Below, piece by piece: positions 25,445 through 34,970 of a DNA stretch of 55,534 nt. Location: the NCBI GenBank assembly GCA_937998875.1, contig CALLBO010000054.1, positions 1-55,534 on the forward strand. Reading direction: 5' to 3'. Position 1 is the stretch's first letter. Every line of letters begins with the position of its first letter. This stretch comes from an uncultured Granulosicoccaceae bacterium (GTDB taxonomy: Bacteria; Pseudomonadota; Gammaproteobacteria; Granulosicoccales; Granulosicoccaceae). The position numbers and the translations under genes are program-made. The notes under the pieces are model-generated. The model was not told the origin of the DNA and made no database searches. It saw only the letters and a program-made list of their open reading frames with translations.

Positions 25445-26061
25445 CGTATTACGCAACAGCCCGATAACAAGCCTAATTCCGGCTGCATTACGATGTCTGC
25501 AGCCCAGTTGTAATTAATATCACTCATACCGTCAGAGCAGGCTTTTCGACTCACCACTGTAATCGCCGTGTAATTGCTTGCGAGGAGTTCTATTGCCACC
25601 GGGTGTTTGGATCTGTTTTTAGAAACACTCACGTTAGTTAGCGACATCGGTGTCACAGATTCAGGGGTGCTCAGTACGGCACTTTCAGCAGATTCGATTT
25701 CCATAGTCCAGAATGGCTCGGTACCGGCACACAGCAAGCCAATCGGCACAATCGTGTTGGCGAGGTGTGGTAGTTCGATAGGTTGCATAAATCTCAGCGA
25801 CACCCAAGCTGTTTTTTCAAGCCATAGAATACGACCCCATTGACCGGTTTCGTCTACTTCCAAAATTTCAAACGGCTGTGTACCGGGTTTAAGATCGCCG
25901 ATGTCTTTAGAGTCAGAGGAGGGCTCTTCACGAACGTTTAAGTGTTCGGTCATTGATTCGGTGACTTTGTAGTAGCTTGTCTGTGCGTTGACAGTGGCGG
26001 TACAAATGCCAAGCAATGCTGCAAAAGATGCAGCAAAAACGGGAGCGGATATTCTTTTCAT
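25441..26061 (-). CDS. Secreted SH3b-domain protein with COG3650-like part
   Basis: Exported 206-aa protein. The signal peptide (1-26) is cleaved at VNA-QT. A bacterial SH3 domain follows (about 30-92: EHLNVREEPSSDSKDIGDL, then WVSLRFM). The C-terminal part starts with LCAGTEPFWTMEI (C111), the CxGTEPFW motif of COG3650-like proteins, and contains paired cysteines (CSDGM, GCC). It is probably periplasmic, perhaps binding cell-wall or other polymers. It is last in a five-gene minus-strand cluster (28515-25441) of mostly envelope proteins. Confidence 0.8.
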   Translation of the reverse strand: MKRISAPVFAASFAALLGICTATVNAQTSYYKVTESMTEHLNVREEPSSDSKDIGDLKPGTQPFEILEVDETGQWGRILWLEKTAWVSLRFMQPIELPHLANTIVPIGLLCAGTEPFWTMEIESAESAVLSTPESVTPMSLTNVSVSKNRSKHPVAIELLASNYTAITVVSRKACSDGMSDINYNWAADIVMQPELGLLSGCCVIR

Positions 26062-26111
26062 TTTTATTTAATTTTGTTCTCTAATTTTATTCTTTGGGAC
26101 AGCAAAGTGCG

Positions 26112-26744
26112 TTAGCGAAACTTTGCGAATATTTCTTTCTCTTCCGGTGTTAGCTCAACTGCTCTCGGGTATAACGGAGTGTCCCTGTCTTCCTTTATGC
26201 CGAGATCAAAATTTAGTGTAGTGGCGAAAAATTTCTCGAGACCAGCGATACCAAAGTGTTTGTGATAACCCTGCATCACAACATCAAGATACGATCGCAA
26301 TATACGTGAATTTTTATCCGCAGGATGGTTATCTGCGACGTATAGAAAGTGCTTATTGCTTTTATTGCTGTGTTCAGCAGTTTGCTGTTGGTTCTGGCTA
26401 TTTTTCGGGTCACTTTTCTGGTCGTTGGTCAGGTCATGGAATGCTATAGAAGCGTTGTCGAGCATAAATCTTGAATATAACGATTCCCGCTTATCAAGTG
26501 ACGGGAGGCTGCTTGCGTGATCGGTGATCATCATTCCATCAATTTCCGCATCCACAGCGGGGGTAACTGACAGAAAAGCAAGGCCTTCGGCCGCTGCAAA
26601 ACTGCCAGGCTCATAAGGCCGGGAGAGCCATGTCCTCTTCCATCCTTTGACGGTGGCTTTGTGGGCACTTATGTACGGAGTTCGCAATGACTGCAGGTTA
26701 ACCAGCGAACCATAGCCAAAGTATGCAATGGTTGAGGCACTCAT
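26112..26744 (-). CDS. Gamma-glutamylcyclotransferase-like protein
   Basis: GGCT/AIG2-like fold, 210 aa, cytoplasmic. The N-terminal substrate loop is AYFGYGSLVN (residues 7-16), and the likely catalytic glutamate is E87 in LDKRESLY. Family members release 5-oxoproline from gamma-glutamyl peptides or glutathione, but many are uncharacterised. A polar, low-complexity segment (DQKSDPKNSQNQQQTAEHSN, about 113-132) is inserted in the middle. It stands 50 bp upstream of the SH3b gene and 108 bp after the YceI gene on the same strand. Confidence 0.8.
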   Translation of the reverse strand: MSASTIAYFGYGSLVNLQSLRTPYISAHKATVKGWKRTWLSRPYEPGSFAAAEGLAFLSVTPAVDAEIDGMMITDHASSLPSLDKRESLYSRFMLDNASIAFHDLTNDQKSDPKNSQNQQQTAEHSNKSNKHFLYVADNHPADKNSRILRSYLDVVMQGYHKHFGIAGLEKFFATTLNFDLGIKEDRDTPLYPRAVELTPEEKEIFAKFR

Positions 26745-26852
26745 TTACGTAGTGCGCTGGTCTGATGCGCGCCGGGTGTTGTCAAGATTACGGTCATGGC
26801 GAGATATTGTACCGCTTCTATCAATTGCCCACAGTGGAGATTACTTCAGTGA

Positions 26853-27491
26853 CTATTGCCGCTGGAATTCACCATGTAACTCGATCTCTATATCGTCACC
26901 GATAAACGCACTGAATGTATCCATGCCAAAGTCAGAGCGACTGATGCTGGTTTGAGCCGAAAAGCCAATGGTGTATTTGCGAGTCAGTCTGTTATCTGCA
27001 CCACCGTTGAACTTTGCCAATAACGAGACAGGTCGTTCGGTACCTCGCATCGCCAGTATACCTTCTATATTAATCTTTCCCTCGTTTGTCAGGCTGACAG
27101 TTGTGCTAACGAAGCTGATTTGCGGGTAAAGTGCTGAATTGAACCAGGTGTCGTCCTGCAGTGTTTCCTCAAGATCATCGTTGTTAAGATCAATGCTGTT
27201 TGCTGCTATCAGTCCGCTGAGCTTTAAACCGGTCGGGTTTTCGGGGTCGAAGTCGAGGCTGGCTTCCAGTTTGTTAAACCGACCGACTATTTTTGATAAG
27301 CCCAGATGATCTACCTTGAATAGCAAAAAGCTGTGCTGCGGATCGAGTTGGTATTGACCGGCGCGTAGCGTTTTAAGCTCGGTAGTAAAATTTGGCCGAA
27401 TTATACTTTGGCAGGCATACAAGTTAAGCAGCATGACAGCAATAACGATTGCTCGATACACCGACTGGATACGAATGAGTGAGTTATACAT
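26853..27491 (-). CDS. YceI-family lipoprotein
   Basis: YceI-like protein, 212 aa, a lipocalin-like beta barrel that binds isoprenoid or other apolar ligands in the periplasm. The N-terminus is a lipoprotein signal with a LNLYAC lipobox (C27), followed by QSII, so it should be outer-membrane anchored under the E. coli +2 rule. The family pattern is clear: YQLDPQHSFLLFKVDHLG, KLEASLDFDPENP, NDDLEETLQDDTWFNSALYP and ISRSDFGMD. It lies 20 bp after the MAPEG gene on the same strand, so the two are probably cotranscribed. Most YceI proteins are not lipoproteins, which makes this one slightly unusual. Confidence 0.9.
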   Translation of the reverse strand: MYNSLIRIQSVYRAIVIAVMLLNLYACQSIIRPNFTTELKTLRAGQYQLDPQHSFLLFKVDHLGLSKIVGRFNKLEASLDFDPENPTGLKLSGLIAANSIDLNNDDLEETLQDDTWFNSALYPQISFVSTTVSLTNEGKINIEGILAMRGTERPVSLLAKFNGGADNRLTRKYTIGFSAQTSISRSDFGMDTFSAFIGDDIEIELHGEFQRQ

Positions 27492-27511
27492 ACAGTAGCA
27501 AAAAACCTGAG

Positions 27512-27898
27512 TTATAAATGAGTGAGCAGGTGGAGAGCAGCAATTGAAATCGCACCAAGCGTTAGAATCATTCCAGCGACCCTGAATATCAGCGGTTTAA
27601 TGGTACCTGTCAATTGTAGGTAGTGGACTACACGCCCTGCAATCAGGGCAACACCAAGTGCGTGTAGTGTCATTGAAGATGTGCCCTGCAACTCCAACAA
27701 TAAAATTAGTATTAAAGCTATCGGTGTTGTTTCAGTAAAGTTGGCTTGTCCGCGTATAAGTTTGTTGAATTCGCGGTCACCCCCATCACCGAGTGAGATT
27801 CTGGTTGCATGTCTGGTTAATGCAATTCGTAGTGTAATTGCTACAAAAATGAAGCCCAGCATAGCTGCATATAAGGATGTAACGGGTACCGTGTGCAC
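27512..27898 (-). CDS. MAPEG-family membrane protein
   Basis: Four-helix MAPEG-type inner-membrane protein, 128 aa. Helices run about 5-25, 58-75, 79-97 and 105-125. The RGQANFTETTPIALILILLLE segment is the family signature (R-x-x-x-N and E-x-x-P), where glutathione binds in the eukaryotic members. The start is GTG 27898 with AGGAAA eight bases upstream. Bacterial relatives are mostly uncharacterised; glutathione-dependent or lipid-linked roles are guesses. It is second in the minus-strand cluster, 47 bp after the intradiol dioxygenase-like gene. Confidence 0.88.
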   Translation of the reverse strand: MHTVPVTSLYAAMLGFIFVAITLRIALTRHATRISLGDGGDREFNKLIRGQANFTETTPIALILILLLELQGTSSMTLHALGVALIAGRVVHYLQLTGTIKPLIFRVAGMILTLGAISIAALHLLTHL

Positions 27899-27945
27899 TT
27901 TGATGATTTCCTGTGTTTTATTGGCTGTATTTTATTGGCTGTGCG

Positions 27946-28515
27946 TCAGGTTTTGATCACAAAGTCGAAACTGGCGGCGTAACTTTGATCGTCAGCAGTA
28001 TCGAGAGCAATCTTTAATTTATTGTGACCGCCACTTTTTGCGAGATAGATCTGGCTGGTGAGTTTTTCATCGCCATTGAAAAACACTTTGGTATGAATGT
28101 GGGGCGGGCGGCCTGTGTAGGGCACAGGCACGATTGTAGTGAACCGATAGTGTCCGGTGCTGTTTGTGGTAGTTGTACCCGCACCCTTGAATTTTGTGTC
28201 AAACGATTCTTTATTAGGTGCCCCGGGATGATCGTAGATGCCGTTTGCGTCGCACTGCCATATTTCCACACGGGCACCACTCAGTGGTGTCGCTGTTTCA
28301 TCGAGAACAACGCCGGACAATTCAAGCTCTGAACCCTGATAACCCGGTAGTAACAGGTTATTTGAATCTGCGATTGGAGTAACCGGGTAGAAAGGGCCTT
28401 CCTGCTGAGCAACAGTTAAATCAGGGGCGCCGGCGCTTACGGAACGTGAGTCCATTGTACAAGCAGTGGTAACAGAGGAGACAGCAATCAGTTGTATAAA
28501 TTTCCTGCGTTGCAT
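27946..28515 (-). CDS. Intradiol ring-cleavage dioxygenase-like lipoprotein
   Basis: Exported 189-aa protein of the intradiol dioxygenase family (protocatechuate 3,4-dioxygenase beta-like fold). The N-terminus MQRRKFIQLIAVSSVTTAC has a twin-arginine-like start and a lipobox-like C19. The Fe(III) ligands can be placed: Y94 (NGIYDHPG), Y133 (VPYTGRPPHIH), H139 and H141; the 39-residue spacing of the tyrosines equals that of protocatechuate dioxygenase, while the loop before the histidines is shorter. The substrate is unknown, and no aromatic degradation genes are adjacent. The extracytoplasmic location suggests action on catechol-like compounds outside the cytoplasm. Confidence 0.88.
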   Translation of the reverse strand: MQRRKFIQLIAVSSVTTACTMDSRSVSAGAPDLTVAQQEGPFYPVTPIADSNNLLLPGYQGSELELSGVVLDETATPLSGARVEIWQCDANGIYDHPGAPNKESFDTKFKGAGTTTTNSTGHYRFTTIVPVPYTGRPPHIHTKVFFNGDEKLTSQIYLAKSGGHNKLKIALDTADDQSYAASFDFVIKT

Positions 28516-28677
28516 ACGTTTTATTCCGACCTGTTGATGAAATTACGGAGAGTATATCCCGCTATCGATGTACCTAAACCAAAACTCCTAAAATAACGGG
28601 ATTGAGTTAACTGGCTTGTTTGGTAATTGGCTCTGTTGCAATTACTATTGATCATGTCAAAAATTTAGGATGCCACA

Positions 28678-31068
28678 GTGGCTGTTCTCAAGCTTCAGTC
28701 TTCGTTGAATGTCTCGGCAAATCAAGCTGCTGCATCCTTGTCGGGGGATTTTCGTCTACAGCTGGATTTGCTCGAGCCCTGGCTTTGCCGGGTTGCGATA
28801 TTGCCGCGAGCGGGTCTCGCAGTACCCAATACCTGGATGATCTCACCTGAAGGTGAGGTTCCATGGGAGGGCAGACCCCGTCTCTCAACTGATGGATTCA
28901 CGTGTCCGCGTTTTTTGGGCCCGGGCATTTTGGACACAGGTTTTTTGGGTTCGGGCAAGGGGCGCACTGGTGTCATCAGTGTTGAAGGTGAGTTTTTCAA
29001 GGTGTCTGTTTCCGCTGATCCACTGGCAATCTGTATTGATCACAAGACAGCTGGTGGCCGTCAGCCATTGCTGCAAGATCGTCCTATGGCGGCCTATAGA
29101 TATCTTCCCGGTAGAGGGCAATTTCACCATGCACAGCTACGTTCACTTGAAGCTCAACACCTTGGTCTGGGTGACAAGCCGGGGGGACTCGATAGAACCG
29201 GCAAACGTTTCCGATGCCTGCAGACTGATGCGCTCGGCTACAATGCCGAGACTTCTGATCCCCTCTATAAGCATGTGCCATGGATTATTACTGGCAATCA
29301 CGTCGATGGTTACTGCGGTCTGTTTTACGACACGATGTCAGAATGTGTGTTTGATCTGGGCGCTGAGCATTCTAACTACCATGCGCACTATAGAACTGTT
29401 GAGGTATTTGAGAACGCATTGATCTACTACGTAGTTTTAGGCCCGCAGTTAAAAGAGGTGGTGGAAAGATTTCAATGGCTGGTTGGTATGCCGCACTTAC
29501 AGCCGCGTTGGGCATCCGGTTTCGCACATACCTCTATGCATCATGCGGATGCAGATAATGCTCAGCAGGTTATGACAGAATTTGTTGATCAGTGTAAGAC
29601 GCGAAACATACCGATAAGTGCGTTGCACTCGGGTTCCGGTTATACCACCCGTGATGATGGCAGGCGTTATGTCTTTACCTGGAATGAAAATAAATTTCCC
29701 GAGCGGAACAAGTTTTTTGATCACCTACGGAAAAACGAACTGTTTTCCTGCGCGAATATAAAGCCGGTGTTACTGAAGGAGCATCCGCTGTTTTCAGAAG
29801 TTGAATCATTTGGCGGATTTATCACAGATGCAGAAGGCCAGCCAGCCATAGAAATGTTCTGGGGCGGACCGGGTGCGAGTCTTGATTTTACCAACCCGAA
29901 AACCATCAAGTGGTGGCAGGATGGGGTAAAAGAGCAGGTGCTCGGTGCAGGCTTCACTTCAACCTGGAATGATAATAACGAATGTGAAATCTGGGATGAA
30001 GAGGCGCGGTTAAATGGTTTTGGGGACGGGCTTCGGGCAATGGACGTGCGTCCGATACAGGCAATCTTAATGCTGCGTGCAAGCTTTGAAGCTGCCAAGG
30101 AATTTGATGCATCCAACCGCCCTTATATCATCTCTCGAGCCGGCCCGGTTGGCATAAGCCGTTATGCGCAAACCTGGAGTGGTGACAATTACACCTCGTG
30201 GCATACGTTAAAATGGAATCTTGCCAATGGTCTTTCAATGAGTCTTTCGGGGTTTCCACTGGTAGGTCATGATATTGGTGGATTCGTCGGGCCGAAGCCG
30301 GATTCTGAGCTGTTGTGTCGATGGTTTGAAATGATGGCGCTGCATCCCCGTGCAGTGATGAACTCATGGAAGCCGCAGGAAGAAGATCCTGCATCGCTTC
30401 CATGGATGCATGCGTCAGTAGAAGATGAGGTTCGATCAGTACTTGAGCTTCGTTATCATTTGCTGCCATGGTTGTACCATCTTGGCTGGAAGGCACATGT
30501 TGAAGGTGTTCCGGTTATTACGCCAATGCTCTACTACTTTGATGATGCTGCGTGTCAAAGTGATGTATCCCAGTTCATGTTAGGCGAATCGGTTCTGGTA
30601 GCGCCGGTAGTCGAACAAGGTATGACTTGTCGTGAAGTGTATCTGCCAGTGACTGAGGGTGGTTGGTATCGATGGAGCCCTGATGCTGGCAACGACTGTG
30701 AATTATTGAAGGGTGGGCGGGTGATATCTGTAGACGCGCCGTTGGGTCAACTGCCTGTTTTTGTACGCGCAGGTTCGGTTTTACCGGTGGCGAAAAAATG
30801 GTTACAGTGCAAACCGCATGATGCGACCGAAATTGCGCTGACTTGCTTTGCATTACCGGCTAGCGGGGATTTCACGCAGCCTGTGTTTTATGATGATGGA
30901 CTTAGCTGGAATTACCTGAAGCAGCAAGTAGCTAACCTGAGTGCCACTGTGCATTGTGATGCTAACCAGGTGCAGTTACGGGTGGAGCGTCAGTGGTCTG
31001 CAGACGCATCGCTGCAGTGGGTACACGATTTTGTTGGATTGAATGGTCGTGAGTTTTCGATTGTTTAG
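28678..31068 (+). CDS. GH31 alpha-glycosidase
   Basis: Glycoside hydrolase family 31 enzyme, 796 aa, likely an alpha-glucosidase. The catalytic nucleophile is D432 in STWNDNNE and the acid/base is D503 in TWSGDNYTSWH, as in the family. The order is an N-terminal beta-sandwich (about 1-270), (beta/alpha)8 barrel (about 271-610) and C-terminal beta domains (about 611-796). No signal peptide is seen, so it is cytoplasmic. The start is GTG 28678 behind TAGGA; an ATG at 28670 is in another frame. It is convergent with the SDR gene. Substrate may be an alpha-glucoside or a sulfoquinovoside; the residues that would decide are not readable without alignment. Confidence 0.93.
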   Translation: MAVLKLQSSLNVSANQAAASLSGDFRLQLDLLEPWLCRVAILPRAGLAVPNTWMISPEGEVPWEGRPRLSTDGFTCPRFLGPGILDTGFLGSGKGRTGVISVEGEFFKVSVSADPLAICIDHKTAGGRQPLLQDRPMAAYRYLPGRGQFHHAQLRSLEAQHLGLGDKPGGLDRTGKRFRCLQTDALGYNAETSDPLYKHVPWIITGNHVDGYCGLFYDTMSECVFDLGAEHSNYHAHYRTVEVFENALIYYVVLGPQLKEVVERFQWLVGMPHLQPRWASGFAHTSMHHADADNAQQVMTEFVDQCKTRNIPISALHSGSGYTTRDDGRRYVFTWNENKFPERNKFFDHLRKNELFSCANIKPVLLKEHPLFSEVESFGGFITDAEGQPAIEMFWGGPGASLDFTNPKTIKWWQDGVKEQVLGAGFTSTWNDNNECEIWDEEARLNGFGDGLRAMDVRPIQAILMLRASFEAAKEFDASNRPYIISRAGPVGISRYAQTWSGDNYTSWHTLKWNLANGLSMSLSGFPLVGHDIGGFVGPKPDSELLCRWFEMMALHPRAVMNSWKPQEEDPASLPWMHASVEDEVRSVLELRYHLLPWLYHLGWKAHVEGVPVITPMLYYFDDAACQSDVSQFMLGESVLVAPVVEQGMTCREVYLPVTEGGWYRWSPDAGNDCELLKGGRVISVDAPLGQLPVFVRAGSVLPVAKKWLQCKPHDATEIALTCFALPASGDFTQPVFYDDGLSWNYLKQQVANLSATVHCDANQVQLRVERQWSADASLQWVHDFVGLNGREFSIV

Positions 31069-31086
31069 TTAACTTCTTGGGTATAG

Positions 31087-31854
31087 TTACTTCCGTAACG
31101 AAGGTATACCAACGCCTGTGCATTCAAAACCCCCGTCTGCCGCGATAATCTGGCCGGTGATATAGCTCGCCTCTTTGGAACACAGAAACACGATCAGATT
31201 AGCGATTTCCTCTTCACTGCCGTATCGGTTGAGTGGAATAGCATCATGGTAGGCATCGATGATGTCTTGTGTGTGAACTGCCATAGCCAGTTTTGTTCTT
31301 ACCGGTCCCGGTGCTACTGCATTGGCTCGAATACCGAATTCACCGAGTTCAACTGCCTGTTGCTGGGTAAGCTGGATGACTGCAGCTTTCGAGGTACCGT
31401 AGGCCACGCGTAACGTTGAAGCGCGCAGACCGGAAATACTGGCGATATTGACAATGCAGCCCGAAGTCTTTTTAAGGTGCGGTGTTGCCGCCTGTGAGCA
31501 GAGAAAAACACCATCGAGATTAGTCGCCATGACAGTGCGCCAGCGTTCGAAGCTTGTGTCCTCAATAGGTCCGAAGTCGGCGACACCAGCGTTGTTTACC
31601 AGGCAATCAAGACGTCCGAAGGTCTTCTCGGTTTCGGTAAATACCTGTTCAACCTGCGCTGGATCTGAAACATCAAGCGCAAGCGGCAGAACTTTGTCAC
31701 CCAATGGGCCACTAACGGCTTGTAGTTCCTTGTCATCGCGGTCGACCATGACCACTTTCAGGCCTTTGTCAGTCAATATTTTGGTTGTTGCCAGACCAAT
31801 GCCGCGTGCGGCGCCGGTTACCACTGCTATCTGATTGCTCAACGGTCTTCTCAA
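31087..31854 (-). CDS. Short-chain dehydrogenase/reductase
   Basis: Classical SDR oxidoreductase, 255 aa. The NAD(P)-binding glycine motif TGAARGIG is at 13-20, VDRDDKEL at the end of strand two (D38 favours NAD), NNAG at 87-90, catalytic S139 (NIASISG), and Y152-x3-K156 (YGTSKAAV). The C-terminus ends IIAADGGFECTGVGIPSLRK. The start is TTG 31854, with a second TTG at 31842 possible. The substrate is unknown; sugar or polyol oxidation is plausible beside a glycosidase, but the two genes are convergent and not an operon. Confidence 0.92.
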   Translation of the reverse strand: MRRPLSNQIAVVTGAARGIGLATTKILTDKGLKVVMVDRDDKELQAVSGPLGDKVLPLALDVSDPAQVEQVFTETEKTFGRLDCLVNNAGVADFGPIEDTSFERWRTVMATNLDGVFLCSQAATPHLKKTSGCIVNIASISGLRASTLRVAYGTSKAAVIQLTQQQAVELGEFGIRANAVAPGPVRTKLAMAVHTQDIIDAYHDAIPLNRYGSEEEIANLIVFLCSKEASYITGQIIAADGGFECTGVGIPSLRK

Positions 31855-31900
31855 CTCTTACGGTGGTGGGTCTAGTGCTGCAGGTTTGCAAGAATGCCAC

Positions 31901-31928
31901 TTATCATCGGTCGCGGCCACAATATAAT
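31901..31928 (+). promoter_or_regulatory. Candidate promoter of yejABEF
   Basis: TATAAT (31923-31928) is a perfect -10 box. TTATCA at 31901-31906 is a four-of-six -35 box at 16 bases. It lies about 60 bp upstream of yejA, in the divergent region shared with the SDR gene. Confidence 0.5.
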
Positions 31929-31988
31929 GCTTATGTTCTAACGCCTGCTAAACTAATCAACAGAAAACTCGGAATCAATGGTGGACCA

Positions 31989-33818
31989 ATGAAAAGGCTA
32001 GTCAACTCTGTCTGCTGTACTGCGCTTCTCGCGCTGGCTGTGGCGCTGCCGCATGCATCAATTGCCGAAGAAATTACCAAAACCTGGGCGATGGCCGAGT
32101 TTGGTGAGCCGCTTTACAAAGATGGTATTGAGCATTGGCCTTACGCAAACCCAGATGCACCTAAAGGTGGCACTGTTGTGCTCGGGGGGTACGGCAGTTT
32201 CGATAGTTTGAATACCTTCATTCTGAAAGGATCATTTCCGAGAAGCATCGGTCTGACCCTTGACAGCTTAATGGTGAATTCCGCTGATGAGCTGTCTGTG
32301 GTGTACGGAATGATCGCTGAGACGGTTGAGTATCCTGAAGACAAGAGCTGGGCAGTTTTTAACCTCCGTCCGGAAGCCAGGTTCAGTGACGGCACACCGA
32401 TTACTGCCCACGATTTTGTTTTTTCTTTCGATACCATCAACAAGCATGGTCGGCCGTTGCTTAAATCTTTCTACGGTGAAATCGAAAGTGTCGAAGCCCT
32501 CGAAGATCACAAGCTGAAGTTCAGCTTTACTACCAAAGACTCAATGAAACCGCTTATGGCAGCGGCCGGTATGAGTGCCACATCAGCTGAATACTGGAAA
32601 GACAAGGACATCAGCAAAACCTATCTGGATCCAGCGCCTGCAAGTGGTGCTTACAGGATTGCTTCCATTGAACCGGGTCGCTCAATCACGTACGAACGGA
32701 TTGAAGACTACTGGGCTAAAGACCTTAATCTGTCTCGCGGCCTGAATAACTACGACACAATTCGCTATGACTATTACCGCGATCTGGAAGTAATGCATGA
32801 GGCTTTCAAATCCGGAGCAATAGATTATCGAGAGGAGAATAGTTCAAAGCGCTGGGCCACAGGATATAAAACTGATGATGTGGAAAAGGGCGACATTATT
32901 CTCGATACACCGGCGGACAATAAGCCACAAGGTATACAAGCGTTTATGTTGAACAGTCGGCGTTCACCGTTTGATGATCAGCGCGTACGTAAGGCGTTTA
33001 ACTACTTGTATGACTTTGAGACTACCCGACGAACGGTACTCTATGATCAATATGAGCGGGTCAACAGCTTCTTTCCCAACTCGGATTTTGGTGCGAGTGG
33101 GGTACCAACTGCGGAGGAAATCGCGGTACTTGAACCGTATCGCGATCAGCTGGCGCCGGAAGTTTTTACCGATGCTTATGTTTCTCCTGTGACAGATGGG
33201 TCAGGTAACAACAGAAAGCAAGTGCGAGAAGCGCTTAAGCTGTTTAAAGAAGCGGGCTGGACACTTTCTGAAGGGAAGATGATGAAAGACGGCAAGCAGA
33301 TGAAGGTAGAGGTCTTGTTGCGCGATGCCGGATCACAGCGAGTCTATGCGCTGTTTGTTCAAGGCATGAAAAAGGTCGGGATCGATGCCGAGTTCCGCGT
33401 GGTAGACAGCTCACAGTATCAGGTTAGAACTGATGACTTTGATTTTGATATTGTTTCTGTTTTATTTAACTTCTTTCCGCCTCCGGGGCCGGAGCTACGC
33501 ACCTACTATGGTTCTGAAGCCGCTGATGAACGTGGTTCCGGAAACTACGTAGGGGTTAAGAACCCGGTTGTAGACGCGCTGATTGAAGAGGTGGTTGTCG
33601 CCCCGACGCTTGAAGATCTTAAGATCAAGACACGTGCACTTGATCGGGTGTTGCTATCGCTTGATCATGTTGTCCCGCAATTTTATAACGCGAATTTTCG
33701 CCTGGCTTACTGGAATCGATTTGGGCGCCCGGAAACGATGCCCAAATACGGTACTTTGTTCCTCAATGCCTGGTGGGTAGATGATGAGCTCGATAATAAG
33801 CTCGATCTGGATCGGTAG
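31989..33818 (+). CDS. yejA: YejA-like peptide-binding protein of ABC importer
   Basis: Periplasmic solute-binding protein, family 5 (oligopeptide/microcin C type), 609 aa. The start is ATG 31989 (GGTGGACC upstream), giving a Sec signal MKRLVNSVCCTALLALAVAL with cleavage near SIA-EE; the frame runs further upstream to 31785 over the divergent gene's promoter and is not coding there. Typical motifs are HWPYANPDAPKGG, FNLRPEARFSDGTPITAHDF and RKAFNYLYDFE. It heads yejABEF, which in E. coli imports peptides including microcin C. The ligand here is inferred to be short peptides or peptide-like compounds. Confidence 0.92.
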   Translation: MKRLVNSVCCTALLALAVALPHASIAEEITKTWAMAEFGEPLYKDGIEHWPYANPDAPKGGTVVLGGYGSFDSLNTFILKGSFPRSIGLTLDSLMVNSADELSVVYGMIAETVEYPEDKSWAVFNLRPEARFSDGTPITAHDFVFSFDTINKHGRPLLKSFYGEIESVEALEDHKLKFSFTTKDSMKPLMAAAGMSATSAEYWKDKDISKTYLDPAPASGAYRIASIEPGRSITYERIEDYWAKDLNLSRGLNNYDTIRYDYYRDLEVMHEAFKSGAIDYREENSSKRWATGYKTDDVEKGDIILDTPADNKPQGIQAFMLNSRRSPFDDQRVRKAFNYLYDFETTRRTVLYDQYERVNSFFPNSDFGASGVPTAEEIAVLEPYRDQLAPEVFTDAYVSPVTDGSGNNRKQVREALKLFKEAGWTLSEGKMMKDGKQMKVEVLLRDAGSQRVYALFVQGMKKVGIDAEFRVVDSSQYQVRTDDFDFDIVSVLFNFFPPPGPELRTYYGSEAADERGSGNYVGVKNPVVDALIEEVVVAPTLEDLKIKTRALDRVLLSLDHVVPQFYNANFRLAYWNRFGRPETMPKYGTLFLNAWWVDDELDNKLDLDR

Positions 33819-33860
33819 TAACGCCTGAAATTATCGCCGCCTGATCAAAGCCACTAGTTC

Positions 33861-34970
33861 ATGTTTGCCTATATCGTACGACGATTGTTGTTGATCATCC
33901 CGACCCTGTTCGGGATTATGTTGATCAACTTTATTGTTATTCAGTTTGCTCCCGGTGGGCCAGTCGAACAGATGATTGCCGAGATGCGTGGCAATGCAGC
34001 TGATGCAACTTCGGCGTTTTCCGGTCAGGGAGGAGATGTACAAGGCAGCAATAATGAACCTGCTGCAGGAGGTGGCAACAGCACCAGTAAGTACCGGGGG
34101 GCACAAGGGCTTGATCCTGAAGTCATTGCTGATATGGAAAAGCAGTTTGGCTTTGATAAGCCGTTGCATACCCGCTTTTTCAATATGTTATCAGACTATA
34201 TTCGATTTGATTTTGGTGAAAGCTATTTTCGGGATCAGCGCGTGCTTGATCTGGTGCTCGATAAAATGCCAGTGTCTATTAGTCTGGGACTGTGGACCAC
34301 GCTGCTTGTCTACCTGATCTCTATTCCACTCGGCATAAAAAAAGCCGTTCGTGACGGCTCCAGATTTGATGTCTGGAGTAGCGGAGCGGTTGTTGTTGGC
34401 TATGCAATTCCGGGTTTTTTGTTCGCCATTTTATTGATCATTCTCTTTGCAGGCGGACGCTTTCTTGATTGGTTTCCGTTACGCGGTCTGACATCAAGTG
34501 GTTGGGATGATATGAGCTGGCCGCAGAGGATTATTGACTACTTCTGGCACATTACTCTGCCTGTGGTAGCCATGGTGATCGGTGGCTTTGCCAGTCTGAC
34601 AATGCTCACTAAAAATTCCTTTCTTGATCAGATTAATATGCAGTATGTACAGACTGCCAGAGCCAAAGGTCTGGGGGAGCGGCAAGTGCTGTACGGCCAT
34701 GTGTTTAGAAATGCCATGTTGATTGTCATAGCCGGTTTTCCCAGTGCATTTATATCCATTCTTTTTACCGGGTCAGTATTGATTGAAGTTATTTTCTCGC
34801 TGGATGGATTGGGGTTGCTTGGCTTTGAAGCAACGATTAACCGGGATTATCCTGTGGTATTTGCCACCTTGTTCTTTTTTACCTTGCTGGGTCTGATACT
34901 GCAGCTGATTGGTGATGTGATGTATCACGTCATTGACCCGAGAATTGACTTTGAGAGTCGTAGTATCTAA
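33861..34970 (+). CDS. yejB: YejB-like ABC permease
   Basis: First inner-membrane permease of the peptide importer, 369 aa. The N-terminal helix [20 protein letters not shown] is followed by the long periplasmic insert characteristic of YejB (about 45-105, Gly/Asn rich), then five helices. The EAA coupling loop is [20 protein letters not shown]. It starts 42 bp after yejA and its stop codon directly abuts the ATG of yejE. A minus-strand terminator-like hairpin lies inside the gene at 34337-34359. Confidence 0.93.
   Translation: MFAYIVRRLLLIIPTLFGIMLINFIVIQFAPGGPVEQMIAEMRGNAADATSAFSGQGGDVQGSNNEPAAGGGNSTSKYRGAQGLDPEVIADMEKQFGFDKPLHTRFFNMLSDYIRFDFGESYFRDQRVLDLVLDKMPVSISLGLWTTLLVYLISIPLGIKKAVRDGSRFDVWSSGAVVVGYAIPGFLFAILLIILFAGGRFLDWFPLRGLTSSGWDDMSWPQRIIDYFWHITLPVVAMVIGGFASLTMLTKNSFLDQINMQYVQTARAKGLGERQVLYGHVFRNAMLIVIAGFPSAFISILFTGSVLIEVIFSLDGLGLLGFEATINRDYPVVFATLFFFTLLGLILQLIGDVMYHVIDPRIDFESRSI
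34337..34359 (-). terminator. Antisense terminator-like hairpin inside yejB
   Basis: AGCCGT (34343-34348) and ACGGCT (34354-34359) pair over a 5-base loop; on the minus strand this is followed by six Ts (34342-34337). It lies within coding sequence (KKAVRDG) and may be chance. Confidence 0.35.
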
